DNA from: Trabulsiella odontotermitis
Lineage (GTDB): Bacteria; Pseudomonadota; Gammaproteobacteria; Enterobacterales; Enterobacteriaceae
Assembly (NCBI RefSeq): GCF_030053895.1
Contig: NZ_CP125781.1
Coordinates: 2,046,001 to 2,110,000 of the forward strand
Direction: 5' to 3'
Length of the DNA stretch: 64,000 nt
Of the stretch, positions 35,793 to 43,599 are shown piece after piece; within the stretch, counting starts at the first letter, position 1; each line of letters opens with the position of its first letter. The translations under genes were made by a program, and so were the position numbers. The notes below the pieces were generated by a model. That model saw nothing but the letters and a program-made list of their open reading frames with translations. It was not told the origin of the DNA and ran no database searches.

Positions 35793-36494
35793 ATGAACGC
35801 TGCCGGGCTGAACGCGCTCTACCATTCGACAACAGAACGGACATTACGCGTCTGGCAACGTCTGCGCGGTAGCGAGCAGGTGGAACAGGGCAACGCTTAT
35901 GATCCGCATAAATTCGCCATCGGTGCGGGGATCCAGCCCGTAATGAGCGCGGAAATAATCATGCTGTTGCAGGAACTGGCGCACATCAGCCGGGGTGACC
36001 CGCTGGCTGATGTCATGCCACAAGCGGCTTTCCATTTTACCTTTCTGCCGATCACGCAGCCCCTCTGGAGTGCCGATGAGCCGTTACCCGCACAAACGGA
36101 TGAGTTGCTCCGACTCTGGGCGGCTTATCAGGGGGCGACGGTGGTCATTCGCAATCTCAGGCTGGTGGCATTACCCGGTCAGTTGTTACTGGCAGGTATT
36201 CCTGATGAGAAATCTGTTGCCCTGCGCCAGCAGTTTTGCACGCAGCTTTTAGCGTCATCATGGGGAGAGGCGTTACGCGTACGCCATGCCAGCACGCCGC
36301 TGCCAGCCCCGTTCTGGCACAGCACGCTATTACGTTACCGGGCGCAGTGCCTGCCAGAACATCTGCAGGCATTTTTCCTTGAGCGGCAGGCGTGCCACTA
36401 CGGCGATGTTTCCGGCACGCTGACGCTGACAAAGGCCATTTACAACTGGGCGATAGCGTATCCGTTGGCACCCGCGGATAAAAGTGCAAATTAA
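35793..36494 (+). CDS. Putative 2H-phosphoesterase-like protein
   Basis: A 233-residue cytoplasmic protein. Two HxT motifs about 95 residues apart are visible: His81-Phe-Thr (FHFTFLPIT) and His176-Ser-Thr (FWHSTLLRYRA). This is the pattern of the 2H phosphoesterase fold (LigT, ThpR and relatives), which act on 2',3'-cyclic or 2'-5' phosphodiesters. The length is above the usual 170-200 residues. The assignment rests on the two motifs only. It begins 20 bases after the AraC-family gene with a GAGGGGG ribosome site. Confidence 0.6.
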   Translation: MNAAGLNALYHSTTERTLRVWQRLRGSEQVEQGNAYDPHKFAIGAGIQPVMSAEIIMLLQELAHISRGDPLADVMPQAAFHFTFLPITQPLWSADEPLPAQTDELLRLWAAYQGATVVIRNLRLVALPGQLLLAGIPDEKSVALRQQFCTQLLASSWGEALRVRHASTPLPAPFWHSTLLRYRAQCLPEHLQAFFLERQACHYGDVSGTLTLTKAIYNWAIAYPLAPADKSAN

Positions 36495-36587
36495 TAAACG
36501 CGATAAATATCCGAATATCTAAAACAGTAAATACGGTGTTTTTGTTATTCACATTTCACATTTATCAGAATAAATATCAAATATAAT

Positions 36588-36616
36588 GCACAATGAAAAT
36601 ATGTTATGCATTGTGC
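36588..36616 (+). terminator. Probable terminator after the 2H-phosphoesterase-like gene
   Basis: Perfect 8-base arms GCACAATG and CATTGTGC with a 13-base loop, followed by CTTTAATTTTTT. It lies in a 197-base AT-rich intergenic stretch. Confidence 0.5.
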
Positions 36617-36691
36617 CTTTAATTTTTTGATTGAAAGTCGTAAATCAATTGTTATATTAATGATGCTCATTGTTAACGCAGGGATATAAGA

Positions 36692-36883
36692 ATGAAAAAG
36701 AAAATCATTCAAAGGCGAATTAATAAAAATCAATACGTTAATCCTGAACATATCGTGAAGATTGACTGGCTTAGCCACGACGAAGTCTTTGTTATTCAGA
36801 TTGTAACAGGAGAACGAATCACCCTGGATAAAGAAGAATCTCATGACTTAATGGATTATTTCGATTTTAAAAATCCATTATGA
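36692..36883 (+). CDS. Small AT-rich protein of unknown function (63 residues)
   Basis: A 63-residue frame beginning MKKKIIQRRINKNQY, basic at the N-terminus and acidic at the C-terminus (KEESHDLMDYFDF). A CAGGGATATAAG ribosome site precedes the ATG, and a strong terminator follows at once. Base composition is far more AT-rich than the backbone. No membrane segment is seen. I do not recognise a family. The good signals on both ends argue that it is a real one-gene unit. Confidence 0.65.
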   Translation: MKKKIIQRRINKNQYVNPEHIVKIDWLSHDEVFVIQIVTGERITLDKEESHDLMDYFDFKNPL

Positions 36884-36888
36884 TATTT

Positions 36889-36909
36889 GGCCGCGGTAGC
36901 GGCCTTTTT
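36889..36909 (+). terminator. Terminator of the 63-residue gene
   Basis: GGCCGC and GCGGCC arms with a GGTA loop run straight into TTTTT. Classical rho-independent form, six bases after the stop. Confidence 0.85.
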
Positions 36910-36924
36910 GTTTATTCCCAGGCG

Positions 36925-37818
36925 TTACATGCTAATTGCCAGTTCTGCGTGAAATAAGATGACTGCCGTTCCTGAAATCGTCACTTTTTCTGGCTGGTTA
37001 TCGCGAATGGTCACGCTAATATCCACCACACCGCTGCGACCTATCGCGCGACCCTGATGACCGTGGATATGCAGCCGTTTTCCGTCATGCGCCATCAGAC
37101 CGTGATGCACCAGCCACGCGCCCATTGGACCATTAGCGTTGCCGGTGACCGGATCTTCGGCGATGCCGATTGCCGGGGAAAACATCCTGCCGTCGGTTTC
37201 TGCTTTACCGGGACGGATAAGAAACGGGAAAAAACCATTACAACCGATTCGCTGGCTAATAGCCGACAGCGCCGGAAGGTCAGGGCTGAGCGCATCGATA
37301 TCCACCTCCGGCTTCAGCGGCACCATCACTTTCGAATGGCCTGTCGAGGCCACCTGAATTGGCAGCCCAGGCAGCATATCGTCTTCATTGAGCCCAAGCG
37401 CGGCAATAATCGCGGCGCGATTTTCACCCTCCAGCGGCGGCTCAAATGTCGGCGTACCTTGTTCCAGCGCCACCCGCAGGTCGTCTCCCTCAGAAAGAAT
37501 ATCCACCCGATGGCGGCCCGCCAGCGATGTCTGCCAGACCGTGCAGTTCCGCAACCCAAGCACTTTCGAGCGCACATAATGCGCAGCTACGGTGGCGTGG
37601 CCGCAGATTGGCACTTCCACGGTAGGGGTGAAGTAGCGAATACGGACATCGCTGTCATCGCTGTTTAACAAAAACGCGGTCTCCGAATGACGCAACTCGC
37701 GGGCGATGAGTTGCATCTGCGCTTCACTGAGCCCATCGGCATTCAGCACGACACCAGCAGAATTGCCACGAAACGGTTCGGCGGTGAATGCATCAACGTG
37801 ATAGATCTGCGGCGTCAT
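36925..37818 (-). CDS. yddE: PhzF family isomerase-like protein YddE
   Basis: A 297-residue protein, the same length as E. coli YddE and closely similar throughout. PhzF proteins have a diaminopimelate-epimerase fold; the YddE reaction is unknown. The catalytic Glu lies in RHSETAFLL (near residue 46). Other conserved blocks are PTVEVPICGHATVAAHY and EDPVTGNANGPMGAWLVHH. In E. coli K-12 this gene is elsewhere on the chromosome. Its neighbour upstream is a small unknown gene on the same strand. Confidence 0.95.
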   Translation of the reverse strand: MTPQIYHVDAFTAEPFRGNSAGVVLNADGLSEAQMQLIARELRHSETAFLLNSDDSDVRIRYFTPTVEVPICGHATVAAHYVRSKVLGLRNCTVWQTSLAGRHRVDILSEGDDLRVALEQGTPTFEPPLEGENRAAIIAALGLNEDDMLPGLPIQVASTGHSKVMVPLKPEVDIDALSPDLPALSAISQRIGCNGFFPFLIRPGKAETDGRMFSPAIGIAEDPVTGNANGPMGAWLVHHGLMAHDGKRLHIHGHQGRAIGRSGVVDISVTIRDNQPEKVTISGTAVILFHAELAISM

Positions 37819-37853
37819 ATTTTCTCCGGGACGGTTGCAGGGGATAAAGGAAA

Positions 37854-38129
37854 TCAGACGCCGCGTATCTGCGTGTTATAGCGAATGGCGGCCATGGTGG
37901 CGGTCATGCTACTGCAAAACAGGCGGTTATACGCCAGGTTCCAGTAATTATTGCGATGCACAAACACCATAAATTTTTCGGTGCCGCAACAGGGCACGAC
38001 ACAATAACAGGGCGATGTTTGTTCGTTAGGCGGGAGCCCTTCGCCGTAGGAAGAAAAGAGAATGCGGGTTTCTGCGAGAGTGAGTTGATCCATGTTGATG
38101 CTGTCCATTTCCGGGGTCTGATAACGCAC
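37854..38129 (-). CDS. Small Cys-rich hypothetical protein
   Basis: A 91-residue frame from a GTG at 38129; internal ATG codons at 38105 and 38093 would shorten it to 83 or 79. The middle contains SPCYCVVPCCGTEKFMVFVHRN with four cysteines, and the tail MAAIRYNTQ. No clear ribosome site favours any start. I do not recognise a family. It precedes yddE by 35 bases on the same strand and might be co-transcribed. Confidence 0.5.
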   Translation of the reverse strand: MRYQTPEMDSINMDQLTLAETRILFSSYGEGLPPNEQTSPCYCVVPCCGTEKFMVFVHRNNYWNLAYNRLFCSSMTATMAAIRYNTQIRGV

Positions 38130-38199
38130 AATTCAGCTTCTAACCATATCGCATTGATTTTGTTTTAGCGAGGATAATGCACAGCAAAGTGCGAGAGGC

Positions 38200-38229
38200 A
38201 AAAAAAACCTGCCACACGGATGCGGCAGG
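38200..38229 (-). terminator. Strong minus-strand terminator with no gene in front
   Basis: CCTGCC and GGCAGG arms with a 10-base loop; on the minus strand the stem runs into eight U residues. The nearest minus-strand gene ends far away, so it must end a separate short transcript starting between 38230 and 38428. Confidence 0.8.
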
Positions 38230-38400
38230 GAAACTAAGAATGTTTACATCGAATGTCGGAACAGATTATGAATCATTTGTATGACAAATAAAAGTCAGAT
38301 TTGCGTTTAGTTTTTCGCACCATGTGCCAGCAAGGCTCGATGTAACATTAAACCTTCAAAATGTTTTTCATTAGTGTTACAACTAGCCGCAATGATGACC
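38230..38400 (-). ncRNA. Candidate small RNA or leader-peptide transcript
   Basis: The 170 bases before the strong terminator hold no normal gene. On the minus strand there is a CATAAT -10-like hexamer (38271-38266). A 13-codon frame at 38307-38348 (MLHRALLAHGAKN) has GAAGG four bases before its ATG. A palindrome ATTTGT-ATG-ACAAAT lies at 38275-38289. Together these suggest a short regulated transcript; no known small RNA was recognised. Confidence 0.3.
38275..38289. promoter_or_regulatory. GntR/FadR-type palindrome
   Basis: ATTTGT-ATG-ACAAAT is a perfect palindrome with a 3-base spacer and fits the TNGTNNNACNA operator pattern of FadR-subfamily GntR regulators. No GntR gene is in the window. 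Confidence 0.4.
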
Positions 38401-38428
38401 GTCGCCAGTCGCAGAGGAGGGAAGCGCG

Positions 38429-38695
38429 ATGATTCTGGAAAGGCTGAAGAGTAAAAATGGCAAGAAATTTATCGCTGTTGTGGTGATTGCGTTTATTGCG
38501 GCGGTGGCCGTTGTCGGGAGAGCGACCTTCGGGGGCGTTGTCAGAGAGTACAATCTACCGTATTCCGAATGGACAACCGGCATGTTTGTGTTGCAGGGCG
38601 CAATGGTTTGTATTTACAGCATCGTCTTTACAATCCTGATTTCCATTCCTTTCGGGTTTATTCTGCTGGGTAGCGACAGTCAGAAAGAGAAATAA
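38429..38695 (+). CDS. Small inner membrane protein, two membrane segments
   Basis: An 88-residue protein preceded by the strong ribosome site GAGGAGGGA. Two hydrophobic segments are visible, at about residues 13-30 (FIAVVVIAFIAAVAVVG) and 55-78 (LQGAMVCIYSIVFTILISI). The N-terminus is basic and the C-terminus charged. I do not recognise the family. It faces yoaJ/yoaK convergently. Confidence 0.75.
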   Translation: MILERLKSKNGKKFIAVVVIAFIAAVAVVGRATFGGVVREYNLPYSEWTTGMFVLQGAMVCIYSIVFTILISIPFGFILLGSDSQKEK

Positions 38696-38702
38696 TGATG
38701 CT

Positions 38703-38730
38703 GAAGGCGACGGAATACCCGAACGCCTTC
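38703..38730. terminator. Hairpin between the small membrane protein gene and yoaJ
   Basis: GAAGGCG and CGCCTTC arms, 14-base loop, between two convergent genes. No clear U tract. Confidence 0.4.
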
Positions 38731-38742
38731 ACGCAGCAAGCT

Positions 38743-38817
38743 TTACCACCAGCCCAGTTGTGTTCCGGCAACCGCGACGACAGCAATCACTATCATGATA
38801 AGCGTGGTTTTACGCAT
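38743..38817 (-). CDS. yoaJ: Small membrane protein YoaJ
   Basis: A 24-residue single-segment membrane protein: basic start MRKTT, hydrophobic core, and the ending GTQLGWW. E. coli YoaJ is also 24 residues and ends in GTELGWW. Its start overlaps the yoaK stop (TGATG), so the two are translationally coupled, as in E. coli. The function is unknown. Confidence 0.88.
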   Translation of the reverse strand: MRKTTLIMIVIAVVAVAGTQLGWW

Positions 38818-38918
38818 CAGGCGCCTCCGGGAGCGGCATAGCCGCCAACAAAAAACCAGGTCAGAAACACAATGGCGGCAATGAAAATCGCCACCGGAAA
38901 CAGTACGCCTAATTTCAT
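38817..38918 (-). CDS. yoaK: Small membrane protein YoaK
   Basis: A 33-residue protein with one membrane segment (FPVAIFIAAIVFLTWFF) and the ending GGYAAPGGA, matching E. coli YoaK (32 residues, ending GGYAAPGA). AAGGA precedes the ATG at a good distance. It is followed immediately by yoaJ and lies 43 bases downstream of dgcP on the same strand. Confidence 0.88.
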   Translation of the reverse strand: MKLGVLFPVAIFIAAIVFLTWFFVGGYAAPGGA

Positions 38919-38961
38919 CGTCGTTCCTTATTAACAAAACGCGCTTATCATACCCGAAGCG

Positions 38962-39993
38962 TCATTCCATGGTGCTGAAAAAGAGCGTCTGACGGCGACT
39001 TTTTTTATCCAGATACATGGCATCATCTGCTGCACGCAAGGCGGTTTCGGCATCAGTCGCTGCGGGGTCAACAGCCACCAGCCCAATGCTGGCACCCGGA
39101 TAGGTAAACGTCACGCCGGGAAGAACGTACTCGCCACGCGTATGCGCGCGTAGCGCCTCGCGCTTTTGCTGCAGCCGCTCGCCAGTCAGCGGCCCGTCAG
39201 TTTTGCTGATGCTGGCGAACAGAAATTCGTCGCCGCCAAGACGCGCCACAATATCATCGCCGGCTCTGACGGCCGCCAGTCTGGCGGCAACCTGACAGAG
39301 AAATTCATCCCCTGCCTGATGACCGTAACGGTCGTTGATGGCTTTAAAATTATCGAGATCGATAAACGCGACAATTACCTTGTGTTCCATATGGCTGGCG
39401 ATGGAAAACAGCGTCGGCAGATGATCAAACAGCGCGCGGCGATTCGGCAACCCGGTCAGTTCGTCGGTAAACGAGGAGGCTCTCAGCGCCGCATTAACTT
39501 CACGCAACTGAGCAACCAGCGATTCGCGCTCAATATGGCGGGCAATCAGCCCGGCGAAGAGGTGCAGAACATGTTCGCCGCGCAGCGTAAAATCGTGCTG
39601 AGTTTTACTGGTCGCACATAATGTGCCATACAGCGACCCGTCGTTAAGATGCACCGGGGTGCTGAATAAGGTTTTGATCCCAAGGGCACGCGCCGCATCG
39701 CAATCCTGCCAGCGGACATCCACCTCATCGGAATAAAAACAATTATCCCGGATCGCCCGTCTGCAGAGTGTCTGTTCCCAGGGCAACGTGAACCCTTCCG
39801 GCACCTGCATTTCACCGCTGTTACGTGCGAACTGAATATGTTGCAGTTCGGCCCCCATATCGATTCGGGTGAGATAGGTGGTCTCCATATCGGTCACCAT
39901 CGCCAGCATCTCCAGTAGCTGGCGAACAAGGCCTTCCAGCGACTGTTCTGTAGAGAGACTGTGTGAAACCTGAGCAAGAATAATATCGGACAT
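38962..39993 (-). CDS. dgcP: Diguanylate cyclase DgcP (YeaP)
   Basis: DgcP makes c-di-GMP from two GTP. The protein has 343 residues (341 in E. coli). An N-terminal GAF domain (about 10-160) is followed by a GGDEF domain. The active-site signature is RLGGDEF, and the metal motif FIDLDNFKAINDRYGH and SFTDELTGLPNRRALF are visible. An inhibitory RxxD site is not apparent at the usual place. E. coli DgcP localises to the cell poles. yoaKJ follow on the same strand. Confidence 0.95.
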   Translation of the reverse strand: MSDIILAQVSHSLSTEQSLEGLVRQLLEMLAMVTDMETTYLTRIDMGAELQHIQFARNSGEMQVPEGFTLPWEQTLCRRAIRDNCFYSDEVDVRWQDCDAARALGIKTLFSTPVHLNDGSLYGTLCATSKTQHDFTLRGEHVLHLFAGLIARHIERESLVAQLREVNAALRASSFTDELTGLPNRRALFDHLPTLFSIASHMEHKVIVAFIDLDNFKAINDRYGHQAGDEFLCQVAARLAAVRAGDDIVARLGGDEFLFASISKTDGPLTGERLQQKREALRAHTRGEYVLPGVTFTYPGASIGLVAVDPAATDAETALRAADDAMYLDKKSRRQTLFFSTME

Positions 39994-40110
39994 TACCGCG
40001 ACGACTCCCGCATGCTGGTCCTGACCAGCACACGCATTGCTGAAAATTTAAACGATTCAGACATAGTAAAACATGAAAACCACAAATTTCATATATTCAC
40101 GGCGCGGGAT

Positions 40111-40200
40111 AAAAAAAAGCCCCGTCGGGGGAGACGGGGCAAAACTCATTGATTATGGAATGATCTGTTCTCTGGTCATTCGAGAACAGGGAAAGCGTAC
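40111..40200 (-). ncRNA. Candidate small RNA ending in a strong terminator
   Basis: On the minus strand a hairpin CTGTTCTC/GAGAACAG (40165-40189) is followed after about 24 bases by GCCCCGTC/GACGGGGC and eight U residues (40111-40140). This is the usual two-hairpin layout of an Hfq-dependent small RNA. No minus-strand coding gene ends here: the only frame, 65 codons, reads straight through the terminator. dgcP starts about 120 bases downstream. No known small RNA was recognised and the promoter is not clear. Confidence 0.35.
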
Positions 40201-40360
40201 GCGACAAAAGTGCAGTTAAAATGAAGAAATCGTGAAGATTTACGGGGGCGAAAACGCGTGAGGCCAGTGACTTCGCGGGTTTGCTGCGATACACTCTCGA
40301 TCGGATTTATCTGAAATCAGGATCGGCATCAGAAGTATGTTTCAGCTCAGGCCAGGCACC

Positions 40361-40642
40361 ATGGCGATGATTATCGGTGCGCGTACCCTCGTCGGACAGG
40401 CGAACATCGGAAAATCAGTAGAACTTTTTGCGCTGTGCCAGCCCGGAGAACGGTTGCTCAACCCGGTTAACGGCGTAATGACAGAACTGCCCGCTGATGC
40501 GCCACGCCCGCTGTGGCTGGTGACCGGCGCGGTCTGCGCAAATGATGGTCAGCGCGGGTTCGCGTTTGTGCGCGCGGAACATCTGATGCCGTTATTGCCT
40601 GATACTCTGCCAGAAGATGCCCGCTTATTTGAGGTGGGCTAA
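40361..40642 (+). CDS. Hypothetical protein (93 residues)
   Basis: A 93-residue soluble protein from ATG 40361, which has CAGGCCAGG just upstream; ATG 40337 would add eight residues but has no ribosome site. The sequence MIIGARTLVGQANIGKSVEL followed by PRPLWLVTGAV resembles small beta-rich SH3-like proteins found in prophages and genomes, with no known role. No membrane segment or cysteine pair. The 343-base region before it holds the candidate small RNA. Confidence 0.65.
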   Translation: MAMIIGARTLVGQANIGKSVELFALCQPGERLLNPVNGVMTELPADAPRPLWLVTGAVCANDGQRGFAFVRAEHLMPLLPDTLPEDARLFEVG

Positions 40643-40776
40643 CCACTCATCATAAACGCGTTTGCACTGGATCATCGTTTATCTCCCCGGTTCGTGCATA
40701 CCAGGATAGTCCATCCGCCGCAGATATGACAGTATTACGCCTGCGTCCAAACACTGTCAGGCACAAGGATCTTTTT

Positions 40777-41484
40777 ATGGAACAAACCGCGCTCAACCCA
40801 GTACTCCGCATTGCTCTCGTCGGCGACCATAGCGACACAGTGCTCGCGCATCAGGCCATTCCGCTGGCTATCGACGATGCAGCCGCTGTGCTGGACAAGG
40901 TCGTTCAGTATGACTGGCTGGACACCCCGGCGATAACCTCGGCGGACGATCTCGCCGGTTACGATGCGATTTGGGTGGTGCCGGGCAGTCCCTATAAAAA
41001 CGTGGAAGGGGCGTTTACCGCGATCCGTTATGCGCGCGAGAACAGCATTCCGTTTCTTGGCACCTGCGGCGGCTTCCAGCATGCGATTATTGAGTATGCC
41101 CGTAATGTAATGGGATGGGCGGACGCTGCGCATGCAGAGACCGACAGCAGCGGGCGAATGGTGATCGACGCGCTGGCCTGTTCTCTGGTGGAAAAAACCG
41201 ACGCCATTGAGCTGCGCGGTAATACTCTCGTTCACCGTGCCTATGGTCGTGATGTCATTCAGGAAGGGTATCACTGCAATTACGGGATCGCTCCGGCATT
41301 TGCCCGCGAGCTGGAACATCAGCCGCTGCGGGTGACCGGCTGGGATGAAGAGGGCGATATCCGTGTGGTTGAGCTAACCACGCATCCTTTCTTTGTGGCG
41401 ACGCTGTTCCAGCATGAGCGTAATGCGCTGGAAGGGCGTCCGGCGCCGCTGGTGCAGGCGTTTTTGCACGCCGCCGCGCAGTAA
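40777..41484 (+). CDS. CTP-synthase-like class I glutamine amidotransferase domain protein
   Basis: A 235-residue protein related to the glutaminase half of CTP synthase, without the synthase half. The nucleophile elbow FLGTCGGFQH carries Cys97. The end, HPFFVATLFQHER, matches the CTP synthase HPFFVA-QFHPE block, but the catalytic His position is Gln212, followed by His213 and Glu214. The triad may therefore be altered or shifted. The oxyanion PGSPY is near residue 69. ATG 40777 is chosen after AAGGAT. The substrate is unknown. E. coli K-12 lacks it at this position. Confidence 0.8.
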   Translation: MEQTALNPVLRIALVGDHSDTVLAHQAIPLAIDDAAAVLDKVVQYDWLDTPAITSADDLAGYDAIWVVPGSPYKNVEGAFTAIRYARENSIPFLGTCGGFQHAIIEYARNVMGWADAAHAETDSSGRMVIDALACSLVEKTDAIELRGNTLVHRAYGRDVIQEGYHCNYGIAPAFARELEHQPLRVTGWDEEGDIRVVELTTHPFFVATLFQHERNALEGRPAPLVQAFLHAAAQ

Positions 41485-41491
41485 CCGGTAT

Positions 41492-41517
41492 TGCCCGGCG
41501 AACGCTGTCGCCGGGCA
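41492..41517. terminator. Hairpin between amidotransferase-like gene and nimT
   Basis: TGCCCGGCG and CGCCGGGCA arms, 8-base loop, between two convergent genes. Likely a shared terminator. Confidence 0.55.
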
Positions 41518-41526
41518 TTGACATTG

Positions 41527-42711
41527 TCAGGAATGGATTTCCCGATCACGCCCCGCGCAGGCACCGAAGCAGGCCATGATGATGGCAAGCAGCGCCACGG
41601 CAATCAGCGGAATGTGCCAGTCACCGCTGGCGTCATGAATTTTCCCCATCAACGGCGGACCACAGGCCGCCAGCAAATATCCCACCGATTGGGCCATCCC
41701 GGAAAGCGCTGCCGCCTGATGCGCGGAGCTGGCGCGTAAGCCGATAAACGTCAGGCCGAGGATCATCGTCGCACCTGACCCGAAACCGAAAAGCAGCGTC
41801 CACGCAATGGCCTGATCCGGCAGCAACCAGAAACCGGCAGCGCTGACGGCGCACATCAGAGACACCAGCACCGCGATGCCACGCTGGTCGCGCAGCTTGT
41901 GCAGGATCAACGGAATGGCAAGCCCGGGGGCGGCGGTCGCCAGTTGTAACAGGCCGTGCAGGGAACCGGCCTGCGATTCACTGTAACCGTGGCTGATGAG
42001 GATTGCCGGCAGCCAGCCGATAATCACGTAATAGACCAGCGAATTCAGACCGAGAAACAGCGTCACCTGCCAGGCCAGCGCCGAGCGCCAGATGCCGCGA
42101 TTGTGCAGCGAACGTGAACCGGTAACCGCAGAAGTCTGATGATTTCGCCACTGCGGCAGCCAGAGCAGCAATGCCAGCAGCGGGAAAAACATCAGCATCA
42201 ATAACGCGCCGCGCCAGCCGAACCCATGCAGTGCCAGCGGGACGACCAGCGCGGAACCGAGCGCTGCTGCGCCACCCATCGTCAGGGAATAGGCGCCGGT
42301 GAGTCGGGCGACGTGCTGCGAAAAATCACGCTTGATGAGGCCCGGCAGCAATACGTTACCGAGCGCGATGCCACAGCCGATGATCGCCGTGCCCGCAAAC
42401 AGCAAGACAGGCGAGGGGAATGACCGCACCGCGATCCCGGCACAAATCAACAGCAGGGCAGCAAACAGACTGCGCTCTATGCCAACGCGGCGGGCGACGC
42501 CTGCCGCCAGCGGTGAAACCAGACCAAAGGCCAGCAGCGGCAGGGTGGTTAACAACCCGGTCTGCGCAGTCGTCAGGCCGTATTCCGCGCGAATACTGTC
42601 AAGCAACGGTGCCGCACCGGTAAAGGTGACGCGTAGTGTCGTGGCAATCAGGAGAATGCCGGCGATAAGCAACAGAGACTGACGGCCGGACGTAGTAACA
42701 GAAACAGACAT
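41527..42711 (-). CDS. nimT: MFS efflux transporter NimT (YeaN)
   Basis: NimT is a 12-segment major facilitator transporter of the CynX/NimT type; E. coli NimT exports 2-nitroimidazole. The protein has 394 residues (393 in E. coli). Conserved stretches are LRVTFTGAAPLLDSI near the first segment and GLTFIGLRASSAHQAAALSGMAQS near residue 325. It is divergent from nimR, its known repressor, with 99 bases between. Confidence 0.92.
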   Translation of the reverse strand: MSVSVTTSGRQSLLLIAGILLIATTLRVTFTGAAPLLDSIRAEYGLTTAQTGLLTTLPLLAFGLVSPLAAGVARRVGIERSLFAALLLICAGIAVRSFPSPVLLFAGTAIIGCGIALGNVLLPGLIKRDFSQHVARLTGAYSLTMGGAAALGSALVVPLALHGFGWRGALLMLMFFPLLALLLWLPQWRNHQTSAVTGSRSLHNRGIWRSALAWQVTLFLGLNSLVYYVIIGWLPAILISHGYSESQAGSLHGLLQLATAAPGLAIPLILHKLRDQRGIAVLVSLMCAVSAAGFWLLPDQAIAWTLLFGFGSGATMILGLTFIGLRASSAHQAAALSGMAQSVGYLLAACGPPLMGKIHDASGDWHIPLIAVALLAIIMACFGACAGRDREIHS

Positions 42712-42810
42712 AATATTCTCAGTTCCGAAAAAGTGACGACACGATAGCGGTTTTCGTCTGTGATTAAATCAAGCTAAAATGACAGATTATCGCTAAATTC
42801 GGACAAGATA

Positions 42811-43599
42811 ATGTACGGACTGGGACTGGATGGTTACGCCCCCGACAGCCAGCACGATGCGGCGGTGGCGTTTCGCATTCGCGTCGTTGAAGACGAACAG
42901 ACTATTCCGCGCCACCAGCACCGCAAAGGGCAACTGATCCTCGCATTGCACGGTGCCCTGACCTGTGAAGTGGACAACGCCATGTGGATGGTACCACCGC
43001 AGTATGCGGTGTGGGTTCCCGGCCAGATTCCGCACAGCAACCGGGCGACGCCAGGCGCGCGGGTCTGCTTTTTGTTTATCGAGCCTGGCGCGGCGCAAAT
43101 GCCTGACCACTGCTGCACGCTGAAAATCTCACCGCTGGTACGGGAGCTTATACTGACGTTATCAGAACGTACCGGCCTCGCGTCACAGACTGCGGAAACC
43201 GGACGACTGGTACAGGTGCTGTTCGATCAACTCCCGCAGCAACCGCAGCAGCATTTGCAGTTGCCGGTTTCATCGCACCCAAAAATTCGCGAGATGACCG
43301 AGACCATGGCAACGGCGCCGGATCGCTGGCAAACCTTAGGCCAGTGGGCAAGCCATTTTGCCATGAGCGAACGCAGCCTTGCCCGGCTGGTGGTGAAGGA
43401 GACCGGGCTGAGCTTTTTGCGCTGGCGTCACCGTTTACAATTGATTCTGGCGTTGCAACTGTTGATTCGTGGGCAGGCCGTGCAACAGGTGGCGCACGCG
43501 CTGGGTTACGATTCCACCACCGCGTTTATCACGATGTTCAAAAAAGTGCTCGGTAAGACGCCGAAAGCGTATATCGCAGAGCTGGATCCCGGATCATGA
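42811..43599 (+). CDS. nimR: AraC-family repressor NimR (YeaM)
   Basis: NimR represses nimT in E. coli. The protein has 262 residues (273 in E. coli). The N-terminal cupin domain contains RHQHRKGQLILALHG and PPQYAVWVPGQIPH. The C-terminal AraC domain has FAMSERSLARLVVKETGLSF and VAHALGYDSTTAFITMFKK. Its 3' end overlaps the convergent yeaL by 6 bases. The TTCCGAA and TTCGGA halves in the intergenic region might be part of its operator. Confidence 0.92.
   Translation: MYGLGLDGYAPDSQHDAAVAFRIRVVEDEQTIPRHQHRKGQLILALHGALTCEVDNAMWMVPPQYAVWVPGQIPHSNRATPGARVCFLFIEPGAAQMPDHCCTLKISPLVRELILTLSERTGLASQTAETGRLVQVLFDQLPQQPQQHLQLPVSSHPKIREMTETMATAPDRWQTLGQWASHFAMSERSLARLVVKETGLSFLRWRHRLQLILALQLLIRGQAVQQVAHALGYDSTTAFITMFKKVLGKTPKAYIAELDPGS

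Noticed and set aside
40097..40294. A 65-codon minus-strand frame upstream of dgcP
   Set aside because: It reads through a strong rho-independent terminator and has no ribosome site, so the region is better seen as a possible small RNA.
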